Shown piece by piece: positions 1-6,848 of a stretch of 9,177 bases of DNA. A program made the position numbers and the translations under genes. The stretch comes from Clostridiaceae bacterium (GTDB lineage: Bacteria > Bacillota_A > Clostridia > Acetivibrionales > Acetivibrionaceae): assembly GCA_012513545.1 (NCBI GenBank), contig JAAZCB010000347.1, positions 1-9,177 of the forward strand, read 5' to 3'. How positions within the stretch are numbered: the stretch's first letter is position 1; each line of letters starts with the position of its first letter. The notes below the pieces were generated by a model. That model ran no database searches, was not told the origin of the DNA, and saw only the letters and a program-made list of their open reading frames with translations.

Positions 1-840
1 ATGGAAAAGGCGAGTTATATAATTTTTCTCTTTGGCGTTGTTTTAGGAGGATTAATATTTACAGGTAAGGCAACAATTGGTTCTTATAGCATGTCATTTT
101 CCTATTATATGTTATTGCCCACAATCATTTTTTTAAATAAGTTTTTAGACAAATTGTCTTTGCAACTATTTATCATTACACTGGTTTCATTATTAATAAT
201 CCTATCTTTTGGCTCCAGAGGTCCAATTTTATGTGTGGCAGTATTTATTTTTCTTAAGCTTATAAGACCAGGCACTCAAATTAGTTTTAGAAAAGCAATT
301 GGCTATTTGGTAGTAACGGTAATAGGATTTAGTGGACTTATCTTCTACAATAGAATTTTTGAATCAATATATGATCTCCTATTGCTTTTTGGAATTAAAA
401 GCAGAAATATAACATTGCTTTTAAATGAAGGAGTTCATTGGAGTGGTCGTGATTTATTGTATGAAAATGTTATAAAGGAGATAATTGAAAACCCAATTAT
501 GGGCATTGGTTTAGCTGGCGATAGGGGCATTCTTGGTGGCAGATATGTCCATAACTTTTTTATCGAAGTAATTGCAAATTTTGGTTTTATAATGGGAGGT
601 ATACTATTAATTGCATTTCTATTATTGGTATTAAAATCGTTAATTCAAAACAATAGGGTGAAATATAATATGATCATTATTTGGTTATGCATAGGATTCA
701 TACCTTTAATGGTCAGCGGTTCTTATTTGACAAGTATGAATTTCTGGATATTTCTAGCTCTGATTTTAAACGGATTGTTTATACGCAACAAGAGCAATAT
801 GATTTCAAAAGACGAGGTGTTTTATGAATCCATTGGTTAG
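1..840 (+). CDS. Wzy/O-antigen ligase-like polysaccharide polymerase, probably N-terminally cut by the window edge
   Basis: Integral membrane protein of the O-antigen ligase/Wzy_C type, which joins polysaccharide repeat units or transfers chains on the outer face of the membrane. The 279 visible residues are mostly hydrophobic, with likely membrane segments near 5-20, 32-46, 55-69, 74-88, 100-116, 186-212 and 222-262. A GSRGP motif at 71-75 follows a membrane segment, as is usual in this family. The extracytoplasmic loop around 130-185 has GRDLLY (149-154), NPIMGIG (164-170) and HN at 184-185, matching the loop pattern of WaaL/Wzy proteins. Family members are usually around 400 residues, so the ATG at base 1 is probably internal and the true start lies upstream. 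The 3' end overlaps the glycosyltransferase by 17 bases. GC is very low (about 28-30%). The context of glycosyltransferase and flippase favours Wzy polymerase over ligase, but sequence alone does not decide this. Confidence 0.8.
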   Translation: MEKASYIIFLFGVVLGGLIFTGKATIGSYSMSFSYYMLLPTIIFLNKFLDKLSLQLFIITLVSLLIILSFGSRGPILCVAVFIFLKLIRPGTQISFRKAIGYLVVTVIGFSGLIFYNRIFESIYDLLLLFGIKSRNITLLLNEGVHWSGRDLLYENVIKEIIENPIMGIGLAGDRGILGGRYVHNFFIEVIANFGFIMGGILLIAFLLLVLKSLIQNNRVKYNMIIIWLCIGFIPLMVSGSYLTSMNFWIFLALILNGLFIRNKSNMISKDEVFYESIG

Positions 841-1813
841 TGTTTGTTGTATTACATACAATCATGAGAAGTATATTGCTGAAGCTATCGAGAGTTTTAT
901 TATGCAAAAGACAGATTTCCCGATAGAAATTATAATTCATGACGACGCCTCAACAGATAATACAGCGAATATCATCAAGGGATATGAAAAAAAATATCCC
1001 GATATAATTAAACCAATCCTACAAGAGGAAAATCAATATTCTCAAGGGAAAAGCCCAATGAGAGATTTTGTAATTCCCTTTGTTGAAGGGAAATATATTG
1101 CTACATGTGAGGGTGATGATTATTGGACAGATGTTGAAAAATTGCAGAAGCAGGTTGACTTTATGGAAAACAATAAAGATTATACAATGTGTTTTCATAA
1201 AGTAGAGGTAGTTGACATATATAAAAATCCAGTCGGACGCTATTTAGGGCTTAAGAAAAATTTCTCAAAGAAGATCAGTGTTGGTGATGCGGCAACCGGA
1301 GGGGTTGTACATGTGTCTTCAAGGTTGATAAAAGCAGATTTTTCTAAAAAGCAACGACCAGGTTGGATTAGAAATGCCAAACATGGCGATTATGCCTTTG
1401 CATTATATAGTGCTGCAGAAGGGTTGGTCTTTTATATGAATGAGGTTATGTCAGCACATAGAGTAGGGGTAGCAGATTCTATGATGACAAAATTCGGAAC
1501 GGAATTCTCCAAAGAAAAAATTATTGAATATTACTTAAATAGAATTGAAATATTAAGACTTGCAGATGAATACTACAACTATAGCTACCATCATGAGATA
1601 AAAAAGGTTAACCTATCAAGTCGGAGCATTATTGCTCTTTTAGAAAATGATTACACTGTTTCAGCTAGAAAGATATATATGGAATATATTAAATACAATG
1701 GTTGGGTAGGTTTCGCCAAAATGTTTGTTATAAATAAGCTTCCCAAAACAGCTGATTTGTTAGTCAGATTAAAAGGTTTTCTAGTGAAAAACAGCAGGTG
1801 GAACAGGTGGTAA
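824..1813 (+). CDS. Family 2 glycosyltransferase
   Basis: Inverting GT-A fold glycosyltransferase of family GT2, which uses a nucleotide sugar to extend a lipid-linked oligosaccharide on the inner face of the membrane. The N-terminus VSVCCITYNHEKYI (5-18) is the classic GT2 first strand. DDAS at 40-43 fits the nucleotide-binding aspartates, and EGDDYW at 96-101 is the DxD-like metal site of the subgroup with this motif. HGD at 187-189 and the AHRVG stretch near 211-215 fit the acceptor side of the fold. No clear membrane span is seen; the basic C-terminal tail may help membrane association. At 329 residues the gene looks complete. The ATG at 824 has GAGGTG at 814-819 and lies inside the end of the polymerase gene, so the two are likely translationally coupled. 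Its end overlaps the flippase start. The sugar donor cannot be predicted. GC is low, like the polymerase and unlike the flippase. Confidence 0.9.
   Translation: MNPLVSVCCITYNHEKYIAEAIESFIMQKTDFPIEIIIHDDASTDNTANIIKGYEKKYPDIIKPILQEENQYSQGKSPMRDFVIPFVEGKYIATCEGDDYWTDVEKLQKQVDFMENNKDYTMCFHKVEVVDIYKNPVGRYLGLKKNFSKKISVGDAATGGVVHVSSRLIKADFSKKQRPGWIRNAKHGDYAFALYSAAEGLVFYMNEVMSAHRVGVADSMMTKFGTEFSKEKIIEYYLNRIEILRLADEYYNYSYHHEIKKVNLSSRSIIALLENDYTVSARKIYMEYIKYNGWVGFAKMFVINKLPKTADLLVRLKGFLVKNSRWNRW
1794..1804 (+). repeat. 11-base direct repeat, copy 1 (5' edge of flippase gene)
   Basis: GCAGGTGGAAC occurs here and again at 3281-3291. The two copies bracket the flippase gene. Both include an AGGTGG ribosome-binding core, so the likeness may come from function and not from recombination. 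Confidence 0.4.
1796..1801 (+). promoter_or_regulatory. Shine-Dalgarno site of the flippase gene, inside the glycosyltransferase 3' end
   Basis: AGGTGG lies 5 bases before the GTG at 1807. It favours that start over the in-frame GTG at 1798, which overlaps the site itself. It forms part of an 11-base word seen again just after the flippase gene. Confidence 0.55.
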
Positions 1814-3249
1814 ATGAACATACCAAATCCCGTGTCCTTTCCTCCCTCTTCTGGAAGTTCATGGAGCGGGGCGGGACTCAGGGGATACAATTTATTGTTC
1901 AAATAATATTAGCCAGGTTGCTTCTGCCGGCAGATTACGGCATCATAGCACTGGTAGTAGTGTTTACCTCAATAGCTGCTGTATTTGTCCAGAGCGGGCT
2001 GAATACTGCGCTTATTCAAAAGAAGGATGCAGATGAAGTGGATTTTTCATCGGTATTCTATTTGAGTTTATCACTGGCTTTAATAATATACATACTTCTT
2101 TTCCTTGCTGCACCATCCATTGCTAAATTCTATGCCATTCCTCAGATAACACCGGTATTTAGAGCACTGTCTATTACATTATTATTTGGGGCCTTTAATT
2201 CGATTCAGAATGCGGTTATAGCTAGAAACTTGCAGTTTAAGAAACTGTTTTTCAGCAGTACTGGTGCTATTCTAGTATCTGGAGCCGTTGGTATTTATAT
2301 GGCCTATACAGGTTATGGCGTATGGGCTCTGGCTGGACAGCAAATAAGCAATCAGTTCCTTGTTACTTTGATTCTTTGGTTTACGGTAAAATGGCGTCCC
2401 CGGTTAGTATTTTCAATCAGAAGGGTTAAAAGCCTTTTCTCATACGGGTGGAAGCTTTTGCTGTCTGGATTGATCGATACCGTTTATCGGGAATTACGAA
2501 GTCTTATCATTGGTAAAATGTATGCTCCAGCAATGTTGGGTTTTTATGACAGAGGCAAGCAGTTCCCTTCCCTTATAATATCCAATATTGATGGCTCGAT
2601 ACAGTCGGTAATGTTCCCGGTATTATCAGCTGAGCAGGATAACAGGCCCCGGGTCAAAGATATGATGAGACGTGCTATTGTAACCAGTTCATTTGTGGTT
2701 TTCCCGGCTATGGTAGGATTGGCTGTTATAGCAGAGCCCCTGGTCAAACTCTTGCTTACTGATAAATGGCTGCCAGCGGTGCCCTTTTTACAGATATTTT
2801 GTGCCGTTTACGCATTAAGGCCCATACATACAGCTAATCTATCGGCTATAAAAGCATTGGGATATAGTGATGTATTTTTAAGATTGGAGATCATCAAGAA
2901 GATTATAGGATTATCTATATTGGCAGTAACTGTGTTCTATGGTGTTTATGCTATAGCATTGGGGCAGATCCTGAGTGGAATAATATCTTCTTTTGTAAAT
3001 GCGTATCCAAACAAAAGGCTCCTCAATTACAGTTACCTAGAACAATGGAAAGATATTTATCCTGCATTGATTTTATCTTTAGTAATGGGAGCTGTGGTTT
3101 ATAGCATCAAATGGATGGGTTTATCGGTAATATTGACACTGACTGTCCAGATATTAGTTGGAATCATTATATATTTTGCAATGGCCTGGATATTTAAACT
3201 TGAAAGCTTTCAGTATTTGATCAGTACAATGAGAAATTACATCGGCTAG
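1807..3249 (+). CDS. Wzx-type polysaccharide flippase (MOP superfamily, WzxC/TuaB-like)
   Basis: Polytopic exporter of the MOP superfamily that moves lipid-linked repeat units across the membrane before polymerisation by a Wzy protein. The start region LFWKFMERGGTQGIQF followed by ILARLLLPADYGIIALV is characteristic of the WzxC/TuaB group. About 480 residues with many hydrophobic helices fit the expected 12-14 spans. The middle segment with FYDRGKQFP and the following helices matches the second half of the transporter. I prefer the GTG at 1807 because AGGTGG at 1796-1801 sits 5 bases upstream; an in-frame GTG at 1798 would overlap that site and has poor upstream sequence. Either way the gene overlaps the end of the glycosyltransferase. 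Its GC is about 40-45%, against about 29% for the two genes before it, which suggests a different origin. Specific substrate is unknown. Confidence 0.9.
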   Translation: MVNEHTKSRVLSSLFWKFMERGGTQGIQFIVQIILARLLLPADYGIIALVVVFTSIAAVFVQSGLNTALIQKKDADEVDFSSVFYLSLSLALIIYILLFLAAPSIAKFYAIPQITPVFRALSITLLFGAFNSIQNAVIARNLQFKKLFFSSTGAILVSGAVGIYMAYTGYGVWALAGQQISNQFLVTLILWFTVKWRPRLVFSIRRVKSLFSYGWKLLLSGLIDTVYRELRSLIIGKMYAPAMLGFYDRGKQFPSLIISNIDGSIQSVMFPVLSAEQDNRPRVKDMMRRAIVTSSFVVFPAMVGLAVIAEPLVKLLLTDKWLPAVPFLQIFCAVYALRPIHTANLSAIKALGYSDVFLRLEIIKKIIGLSILAVTVFYGVYAIALGQILSGIISSFVNAYPNKRLLNYSYLEQWKDIYPALILSLVMGAVVYSIKWMGLSVILTLTVQILVGIIIYFAMAWIFKLESFQYLISTMRNYIG

Positions 3250-3257
3250 ATAATCAA

Positions 3258-3263
3258 TAGGAG
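3258..3263 (+). promoter_or_regulatory. Shine-Dalgarno-like site for a short competing ORF
   Basis: TAGGAG stands 7 bases before the ATG at 3271, which opens a different frame from the regulator gene. On sequence it is at least as good a start signal as the TTG at 3296. Confidence 0.4.
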
Positions 3264-3280
3264 AATCACTATGGCATGGG

Positions 3281-3291
3281 GCAGGTGGAAC
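3281..3291 (+). repeat. 11-base direct repeat, copy 2 (after flippase gene)
   Basis: Exact copy of GCAGGTGGAAC at 1794-1804, found 32 bases after the flippase stop codon. It contains the AGGTGG that serves the TTG start at 3296. Confidence 0.4.
3283..3288 (+). promoter_or_regulatory. Shine-Dalgarno site deciding the TTG start of the regulator
   Basis: AGGTGG lies 7 bases before the TTG at 3296. It supports that unusual start, which gives the natural N-terminus of the helix-turn-helix domain. Confidence 0.55.
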
Positions 3292-3295
3292 TATT

Positions 3296-4336
3296 TTGGA
3301 CATTGTGAAGGTTGGAAAAGCAATAGCATATTTGCGCAAACAGGCTGGATATACCCAAAAGGAGCTCGCCGAACTCATCGGGATAAGCGATAAAGCTGTA
3401 TCTAAATGGGAACGCGGCGTTGGGTTGCCCGATATTGCATATTTGGGAAGGTTGGCTGTTTTGCTCGACACCGACACAGACAGTCTCCTTGCAGGTGATG
3501 CTATGTCTCATGGTAAACGTTGGTCCGGCTTGTTGATTTTTCCGAAAAACTCATATGATGTCAAAGCCTCTACACAGGTATACGGCAAACCAGTAGTAAA
3601 TTTTCTGCTCAGCTATTTTCTTCTCGCAGGGATAAAAAATATAGTCGTTGCCGGAAGCGAGGAAGATAAAGATTATCTTGATTCCGAGTTTGGGGATGGC
3701 AATAAAATAGGTATAAATCTATCCTGTTTGGATGATTTTTATGATATTGATTCTGTTATAGATTGCAGCAATGTGATGGTGGTTTTCGGTCGTACCTTCA
3801 TATACGGAGCAAGTATGACTCGATTATTTCGAAGAGCTATGGCTAATAATGATCGTGCAACTGTCCTTTCTATTCCGAAAAGTGTAGAAGATAATTTGCA
3901 ACGATTATATTTTGATGTCAATAAGAAAGTTGTAAATATGGATAGCCTTGAAAAGAGAGAAACCCGTTATGATTATGCTCAGATCCCCATTTTGTTTTGT
4001 CCCAAATCAATACTTAACCGGGTGCTTGTGACAAATAAAACTAGACAGGGCCTGCTGTCAATCAACCTTTCTGACCCCAGTTTTCGTAACGAATTCTTGT
4101 ATACAGATTTTCCGGATCGAGGTTATATAGAATTTCCGATAGACACTTTAGATGATGTTGCAGATGCATCAATTTTTGTCAGAATGCTGGAGAAATCTTC
4201 TCGCTCTATTGTTTACTGCCTTGAGGAGATAGCATGGAGAAGAGGGATGATAAGCCTTGAACAGATGAAACAGCTAGGTAATGAAAAGGCAGGTACTGAA
4301 TACGGTAATTACATATTGAGTTTGTGCGATAGGTAA
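3296..4336 (+). CDS. HTH (Cro/C1-type) protein fused to a degenerate RmlA-like nucleotidyltransferase domain
   Basis: A 346-residue two-domain protein. Residues 5-62 are a Cro/C1-type DNA-binding domain: YTQKELAELIGISDKAVSKW (19-38), followed by ER and LPDIAYL. Residues 76-346 follow glucose-1-phosphate thymidylyltransferase (RmlA) along their length: YGKPVVNFLLSYFLLAGIK (96-114) matches the DKPMIYYPLSxLMLAGI region, GDGNKIGINLS (133-143) matches GDGSxxGLxLx, and CLEEIAWRRGMI (308-319) with YGNYIL (336-341) matches the RmlA C-terminus. The catalytic signatures are altered. The glycine-rich GGxGTRLxPxT loop is FPKNSYDVKAST (82-93), GDN is GRT (165-167), and EKP is EKR (219-221). The Asp of the DTGT region may persist at 283. 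It is therefore probably a regulator that binds a sugar nucleotide or sugar phosphate without making it. It starts at TTG. Its targets are unknown; the adjacent operon and polysaccharide genes are natural candidates. Confidence 0.85.
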   Translation: MDIVKVGKAIAYLRKQAGYTQKELAELIGISDKAVSKWERGVGLPDIAYLGRLAVLLDTDTDSLLAGDAMSHGKRWSGLLIFPKNSYDVKASTQVYGKPVVNFLLSYFLLAGIKNIVVAGSEEDKDYLDSEFGDGNKIGINLSCLDDFYDIDSVIDCSNVMVVFGRTFIYGASMTRLFRRAMANNDRATVLSIPKSVEDNLQRLYFDVNKKVVNMDSLEKRETRYDYAQIPILFCPKSILNRVLVTNKTRQGLLSINLSDPSFRNEFLYTDFPDRGYIEFPIDTLDDVADASIFVRMLEKSSRSIVYCLEEIAWRRGMISLEQMKQLGNEKAGTEYGNYILSLCDR

Positions 4337-4528
4337 TAGTTTTTAAACACACGAAAACAATATTTTATTTCAATCCATTTGCATCACTAGAAATATAAGG
4401 TAAACGAATAGTCGGTTGCTTTTTTTATTTGTGCCAGTAAGCTCGTAATAGGAGATGTGTTGTTTGCTAATGTGCAATACTCAGCCTTAATTTCTGGTTT
4501 AATAGGATATACGAAAAAGGATAATGGA
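4337..4528 (+). other. Intergenic region before the five-gene metabolic operon
   Basis: This 192-base gap is the largest in the window and the most likely place for the promoter of the downstream operon and for any operator bound by the HTH protein. I see no convincing -35/-10 pair. A T run at 4420-4426 has no clear stem before it. TATTTC at 4366-4371 and GAAATA at 4390-4395 form a weak inverted repeat with 18 bases between the arms. A Shine-Dalgarno-like AGGAG at 4450-4454 is followed by GTG at 4457 and TTG at 4460, both in frame with the dehydrogenase. Confidence 0.45.
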
Positions 4529-5497
4529 ATGAAAACTATTCTTCTTACTAATAAATATGACTCTGGACCTTATGAAATCATGAAATCTGTTGTTCCAGAT
4601 GATCTTGAACTGATTATGCTTGATGAAGTCACACAATCAGATTTGGAAAGAAAAGCCCCTAAGGCGGACTACATTTTAGCCAGCGGGCGATTAAATATAA
4701 ACGAAGCTGTCCTCACTAAAGCAACAAAACTTAAAATGATACAACGTACAGGTGTAGGCTTGAACTCACTGGACTTCGATGCGATTAATCTGCGTAATAT
4801 ACCGGTATACGTTAATAAAGGAGTCAATGCAGATAGCGTTGCGGAACATACAATTATGCTAATGCTTGCCTGCCTGAAGAAGTTGCCAGTTATCAGCAAC
4901 AATACCAAATCTGGCATATGGAATAAGCAGGCACAAGGCGTGCTGAATAGAGAACTTGGAACACAGACAGTCGGTGTTATTGGCATGGGGCATATAGGTC
5001 AGAAGGTGGCCAGGCTTCTCAGAGCATTTGGGGCAACGGTATTGTACTATGACAATAATAGAAAAGTTGAGGTCGAAGAGAATATTGGAATCAGGTACGT
5101 TTCATTGAAAGAGTTGTATACTACTTCAGACGTCATTACGCTGCATTGTGATCTAACGAATGAGAACAAAGGATTAATCAATCCATTTGCAATTGAAAAG
5201 ATGAAGAATGGAGTAGTGATTATTAACACAGCTCGTGGGCAACTCGTTGATGAAGATGCTTTGGCAGTCGCTTTGGCATCTGGCAAAGTTGCATTTGCGG
5301 GGCTTGATGTATTTGGGGTGGAGCCGCCGGCACATAATTCAGCCCTTTTATCCCTTGAAAACGTTATTGCAACTCCACATATTGCTGGAGTGACCTTTGA
5401 TTCGTTCTATAGAATGATGAGAGATGCTATGAGGAACATTGAGTTATTTGATATGGGGCGATTTGAAGAAATCGAAGAACATAGACTTGTGCTGTAA
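4529..5497 (+). CDS. D-isomer-specific 2-hydroxyacid dehydrogenase (phosphoglycerate dehydrogenase-like)
   Basis: NAD(P)-dependent cytoplasmic oxidoreductase that interconverts a 2-keto acid and a D-2-hydroxy acid. The Rossmann motif GMGHIG is at 152-157 and an acidic YYD follows the next strand, favouring NAD. The catalytic set is intact: Arg236 in TARGQ, Glu265 in GVEPP and His284 in TPHIAG. RTGVGLNSLD near 72-81 is the usual substrate-side loop. At 322 residues it has the minimal catalytic form, without the ACT domain of many SerA proteins, so I do not call it serA. I chose the ATG at 4529 because MKTILLTN is where the family fold begins and AAAAAGG lies 8 bases upstream. In-frame GTG 4457 or TTG 4460 would add about 24 unconserved-looking residues. 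It heads a five-gene run; the next gene starts 9 bases later. The true substrate is unknown. Confidence 0.88.
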   Translation: MKTILLTNKYDSGPYEIMKSVVPDDLELIMLDEVTQSDLERKAPKADYILASGRLNINEAVLTKATKLKMIQRTGVGLNSLDFDAINLRNIPVYVNKGVNADSVAEHTIMLMLACLKKLPVISNNTKSGIWNKQAQGVLNRELGTQTVGVIGMGHIGQKVARLLRAFGATVLYYDNNRKVEVEENIGIRYVSLKELYTTSDVITLHCDLTNENKGLINPFAIEKMKNGVVIINTARGQLVDEDALAVALASGKVAFAGLDVFGVEPPAHNSALLSLENVIATPHIAGVTFDSFYRMMRDAMRNIELFDMGRFEEIEEHRLVL

Positions 5498-5501
5498 GGA
5501 G
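5496..5501 (+). promoter_or_regulatory. Shine-Dalgarno site overlapping the dehydrogenase stop codon
   Basis: AAGGAG begins inside the TAA stop at 5495-5497. It is 5 bases from the ATG at 5507 and only 2 from the ATG at 5504, so 5507 is the better start for the MmgE/PrpD gene. The overlap suggests coupled translation. Confidence 0.6.
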
Positions 5502-5506
5502 ATATG

Positions 5507-6835
5507 ATGAAAACAACAGATGCATTCGTGGATTATTTGATTGAAATAAATGAGGTGGATCTTACTCCCAAGATTAAGAATACAGCACGCAATTGTTTGC
5601 TTGATTTTCTCGGGTGCGTTTATGTTGGGGCAACAATGTATTCTGGGAAACTTGATATGCTCACATCAAGGAGCGGAGATTCATCTGTAATTGGAACAAA
5701 TGCTAAGGCTGACCCGGCTATAGCAGCCTTCATTAATGGGTTTCATGCTCATTCAACAGAACTTGACGATGGCCATAGATTTGGCATGATACACCTTGGT
5801 TCTGTGATTATTTCAGCAGTACTTGCGATTTTTGAGTCGCAAGCCCTTTCTATGGATTCATTGCTGAAAGGTCTTGTGGTTGGTTATGAGGCCGCAGCTC
5901 GTTTAGCGATTTCTATCCAGCCGGGACATAAGAACAAGGGTTTTCACACAACCGGGACCTGTGGCACAATAGGGGCTGCTGTGGGATGTTCAATTGCAAT
6001 GGACTTTGACTATGCACAAATGAAAACAGCGATTTCTGCGGCTGCTGCCAGTGCTGCTGGAATACTAGAGATTCAGGAAGATGCTTCGGAATTGAAAGCA
6101 TATAATATAGCGCATGCAGCAATGTCTGGTGTTATGGCTGCATTGGTGGGAAGTACAGGATTAAATTGCCCGGATGATATTTTGTTCGGTGATCGCGGGT
6201 GGATGAAGTTGTTCAGTGATACTTTAAATGAGAAGAAAATCACAGAAAAGACCACCTATTACGAAATTGAACGCATATATAGAAAACCATATGCCGCTTG
6301 CAGACATTGTCATTCTGCAATAGAAGCGGTGCTTAAAATAACAGAAAATAATAGCCAGACTGCCGCTCTGGTCAATAGCATAGAGGTATCAACATATGAA
6401 CTTGCTATAAAAGGGCATGACCACAAGGAAATAAGAGGTATTGCTTCAGCAAAATTAAGTATGCCGTACAGTGTAGCTGCTGCATTTGTGTTGCACAGTT
6501 GTTCCCTTGATGCGTTTGATCAAATAAGTCTAGCCAATCCAGATATTATCGCATTGACCCAGAAAGTAAAAGTAATAGAAAATGTGGATTTTTCAAACCT
6601 CTCATCTGAAAAACGAATAGCTGAAGTTAGAATTGATTACATGGATGGCAGCGAAGCGATTCACAGAGTTGACTATGCCAAGGGTGACCCGGAGAATCCG
6701 ATGACAGATGCGGAAATACGGGAAAAATTCAAATTCATTATGGGATATTGCGGATTAACAAAAAAAGCGCAGGCGATTTTACAGTTGTTTGAAAATCCCT
6801 ATATCGATGTTGATAAATTTGTATCGATTTTATAA
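5507..6835 (+). CDS. MmgE/PrpD-family protein (2-methylcitrate dehydratase / cis-aconitate decarboxylase-like)
   Basis: Member of the MmgE/PrpD family, whose known members dehydrate 2-methylcitrate, decarboxylate cis-aconitate to itaconate, or isomerise related tricarboxylates. Using the ATG at 5507 (442 residues), the family signature is present: NGFHAH at 77-82, ELDDGH at 85-90 and a further His at 96. These are followed by GFHTTGTCGT (145-154), Lys197 in SELKAYN, KPYAACRHCH (260-269) and MPYSVAAAF (319-327). Those positions correspond to residues lining the active site of cis-aconitate decarboxylase, so the protein is probably catalytically active. Length is normal and complete. The family is broad and motif matches do not give the substrate. 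No methylcitrate synthase or lyase is near, so a role in propionate breakdown is unlikely. Its place between a 2-hydroxyacid dehydrogenase and an ATP-grasp ligase suggests that it acts on a hydroxy di- or tricarboxylic acid. Confidence 0.9.
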   Translation: MKTTDAFVDYLIEINEVDLTPKIKNTARNCLLDFLGCVYVGATMYSGKLDMLTSRSGDSSVIGTNAKADPAIAAFINGFHAHSTELDDGHRFGMIHLGSVIISAVLAIFESQALSMDSLLKGLVVGYEAAARLAISIQPGHKNKGFHTTGTCGTIGAAVGCSIAMDFDYAQMKTAISAAAASAAGILEIQEDASELKAYNIAHAAMSGVMAALVGSTGLNCPDDILFGDRGWMKLFSDTLNEKKITEKTTYYEIERIYRKPYAACRHCHSAIEAVLKITENNSQTAALVNSIEVSTYELAIKGHDHKEIRGIASAKLSMPYSVAAAFVLHSCSLDAFDQISLANPDIIALTQKVKVIENVDFSNLSSEKRIAEVRIDYMDGSEAIHRVDYAKGDPENPMTDAEIREKFKFIMGYCGLTKKAQAILQLFENPYIDVDKFVSIL

Positions 6836-6839
6836 GGAG
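6834..6839 (+). promoter_or_regulatory. Shine-Dalgarno site overlapping the MmgE/PrpD stop codon
   Basis: AAGGAG overlaps the TAA at 6833-6835 and lies 9 bases before the ATG at 6849. The 9-base word TAAGGAGAT recurs at both junctions of this part of the operon (5495 and 6833). Confidence 0.6.
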
Positions 6840-6848
6840 ATGTGAAAA

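Larger units (their letters stand above)
3271..3393 (+). other. Short ORF overlapping the start of the HTH/RmlA-like regulator, possible leader or decoy
   Basis: A 40-codon ORF starts at an ATG with a good Shine-Dalgarno site and ends at the TAA at 3391-3393, out of frame with the regulator that begins at 3296. The predicted peptide (starting MAWGRWNYF) resembles nothing I know and is rich in Trp, Arg and Gly. It is probably not a functional protein. If ribosomes do start here they would cross the TTG start of the regulator and could lower or couple its translation. Confidence 0.25.

Noticed and set aside
3154..3477. Open minus-strand frame of 107 codons across the flippase/regulator junction
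   Set aside because: It overlaps two well-supported + strand genes, has no recognisable domain and no convincing ribosome site; it is a frame shadow.
3296..4336. Active glucose-1-phosphate thymidylyltransferase (rmlA)
   Set aside because: The GGxGTR loop, GDN and EKP motifs are all replaced, so normal catalysis is unlikely despite the overall match.
4420..4426. Possible rho-independent terminator after the HTH/RmlA-like gene
   Set aside because: There is a run of seven T's, but I could not find a stable GC-rich stem directly before it.
4669..4986. Open minus-strand frame of 105 codons inside the dehydrogenase
   Set aside because: It lies wholly within a gene with intact catalytic motifs, and its translation resembles no family.
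4529..5497. Calling the dehydrogenase serA (3-phosphoglycerate dehydrogenase)
   Set aside because: The catalytic core matches the broad D-2-hydroxyacid dehydrogenase family, but no ACT domain is present and the neighbours are not serine biosynthesis genes.
5507..6835. Calling the MmgE/PrpD gene prpD of the methylcitrate cycle
   Set aside because: No methylcitrate synthase or methylisocitrate lyase is nearby, and the family covers several reactions.
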